A DNA stretch of 14,763 bases from CALAGJ01 sp964293305 (GTDB taxonomy: Bacteria; Bacteroidota; Bacteroidia; Chitinophagales; Chitinophagaceae). The notes beneath the pieces were generated by a model, which was not told the DNA's origin, did no database searches, and was given only the letters and a program-made list of their open reading frames with translations. Made by a program: the position numbers and the translations under genes. The stretch is from assembly GCA_964293305.1 (NCBI GenBank), contig CAXYYO010000059.1:1-14763 (forward strand), in the 5' to 3' direction. This document shows, one piece after another, positions 14,709-14,763 of this stretch; position 1 is the stretch's first letter; every line of letters starts with the position of its first letter.

Positions 14709-14763
14709 GGCGTGTCCCTTTGGGCCGGGCTTTCCGTTTCAAGTCCTCGCCACTCCTGCGTCG
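14709..14763. repeat. GC-rich dispersed intergenic repeat, cut by window edge
   Basis: After AT-rich sequence the composition jumps to GC-rich from GGCGTGTCCC (14709) through GGGCCGGGC and TCAAGTCCTCGC to the edge. The pattern GGCGTGxCCC, GGGCCGGGC, then xCCGxTxCAAGTCC resembles extragenic repeat elements I associate with Bacteroidota genomes. CCCTTTGGG can fold into a small hairpin. Identity as a repeat rests on recall; only this one copy is in the window. Confidence 0.45.

Overview
The window looks like a chromosomal segment of a low-GC Bacteroidota bacterium, probably Chitinophagaceae or a relative. The reasons are TAnnTTTG-type -7 promoter elements, the near absence of Shine-Dalgarno sequences, a secreted amylase with a type A C-terminal sorting domain (type IX secretion), a DUF3810 protein and a DUF6428 protein in an arsenic operon. 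Family names come from recognised motifs; no database search was possible.

Left part (1 to about 6,480) is an accessory mosaic. It opens with the 3' end of a zinc-ribbon protein gene. A leftward two-gene unit follows: a four-helix membrane protein overlapping a small XRE-type repressor by ATGA. Then come a NAD(P)H-dependent FMN reductase, the decayed C-terminal half of an outer-membrane barrel protein, and a compact arsenic operon. The operon is arsR, a DUF6428 gene, a previously unlisted 43-codon membrane microprotein and a thioredoxin-type arsC. It has twin ATTGCAAT operator palindromes over its promoter but no arsenite pump gene. A 236-residue orphan protein with a PD-(D/E)xK-like motif follows. 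Three decayed copies of one transposase C-terminus (IS110-like), all on the + strand, separate these blocks at about 318-440, 1281-1421 and 5340-5515. A 5'-truncated ParE toxin fragment is spliced directly onto the second copy.

Right part (6,495 to 14,651) is ordinary chromosome with intact genes. Rightward serS converges with leftward T9SS-secreted GH13 alpha-amylase around a strong bidirectional terminator. Divergent from the amylase run lpdA (dihydrolipoyl dehydrogenase), the ATPase gene ychF and a DUF3810 membrane protein carrying HExxH. The last 55 bases are a GC-rich segment resembling a dispersed intergenic repeat, cut by the window edge.

The most unusual points are the transposase-tail mosaic, the truncated ars operon with its microprotein, the twin-palindrome ArsR operator, and the orphan PD-(D/E)xK-like gene. 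No RNA genes, CRISPR arrays or intact mobile elements were seen.
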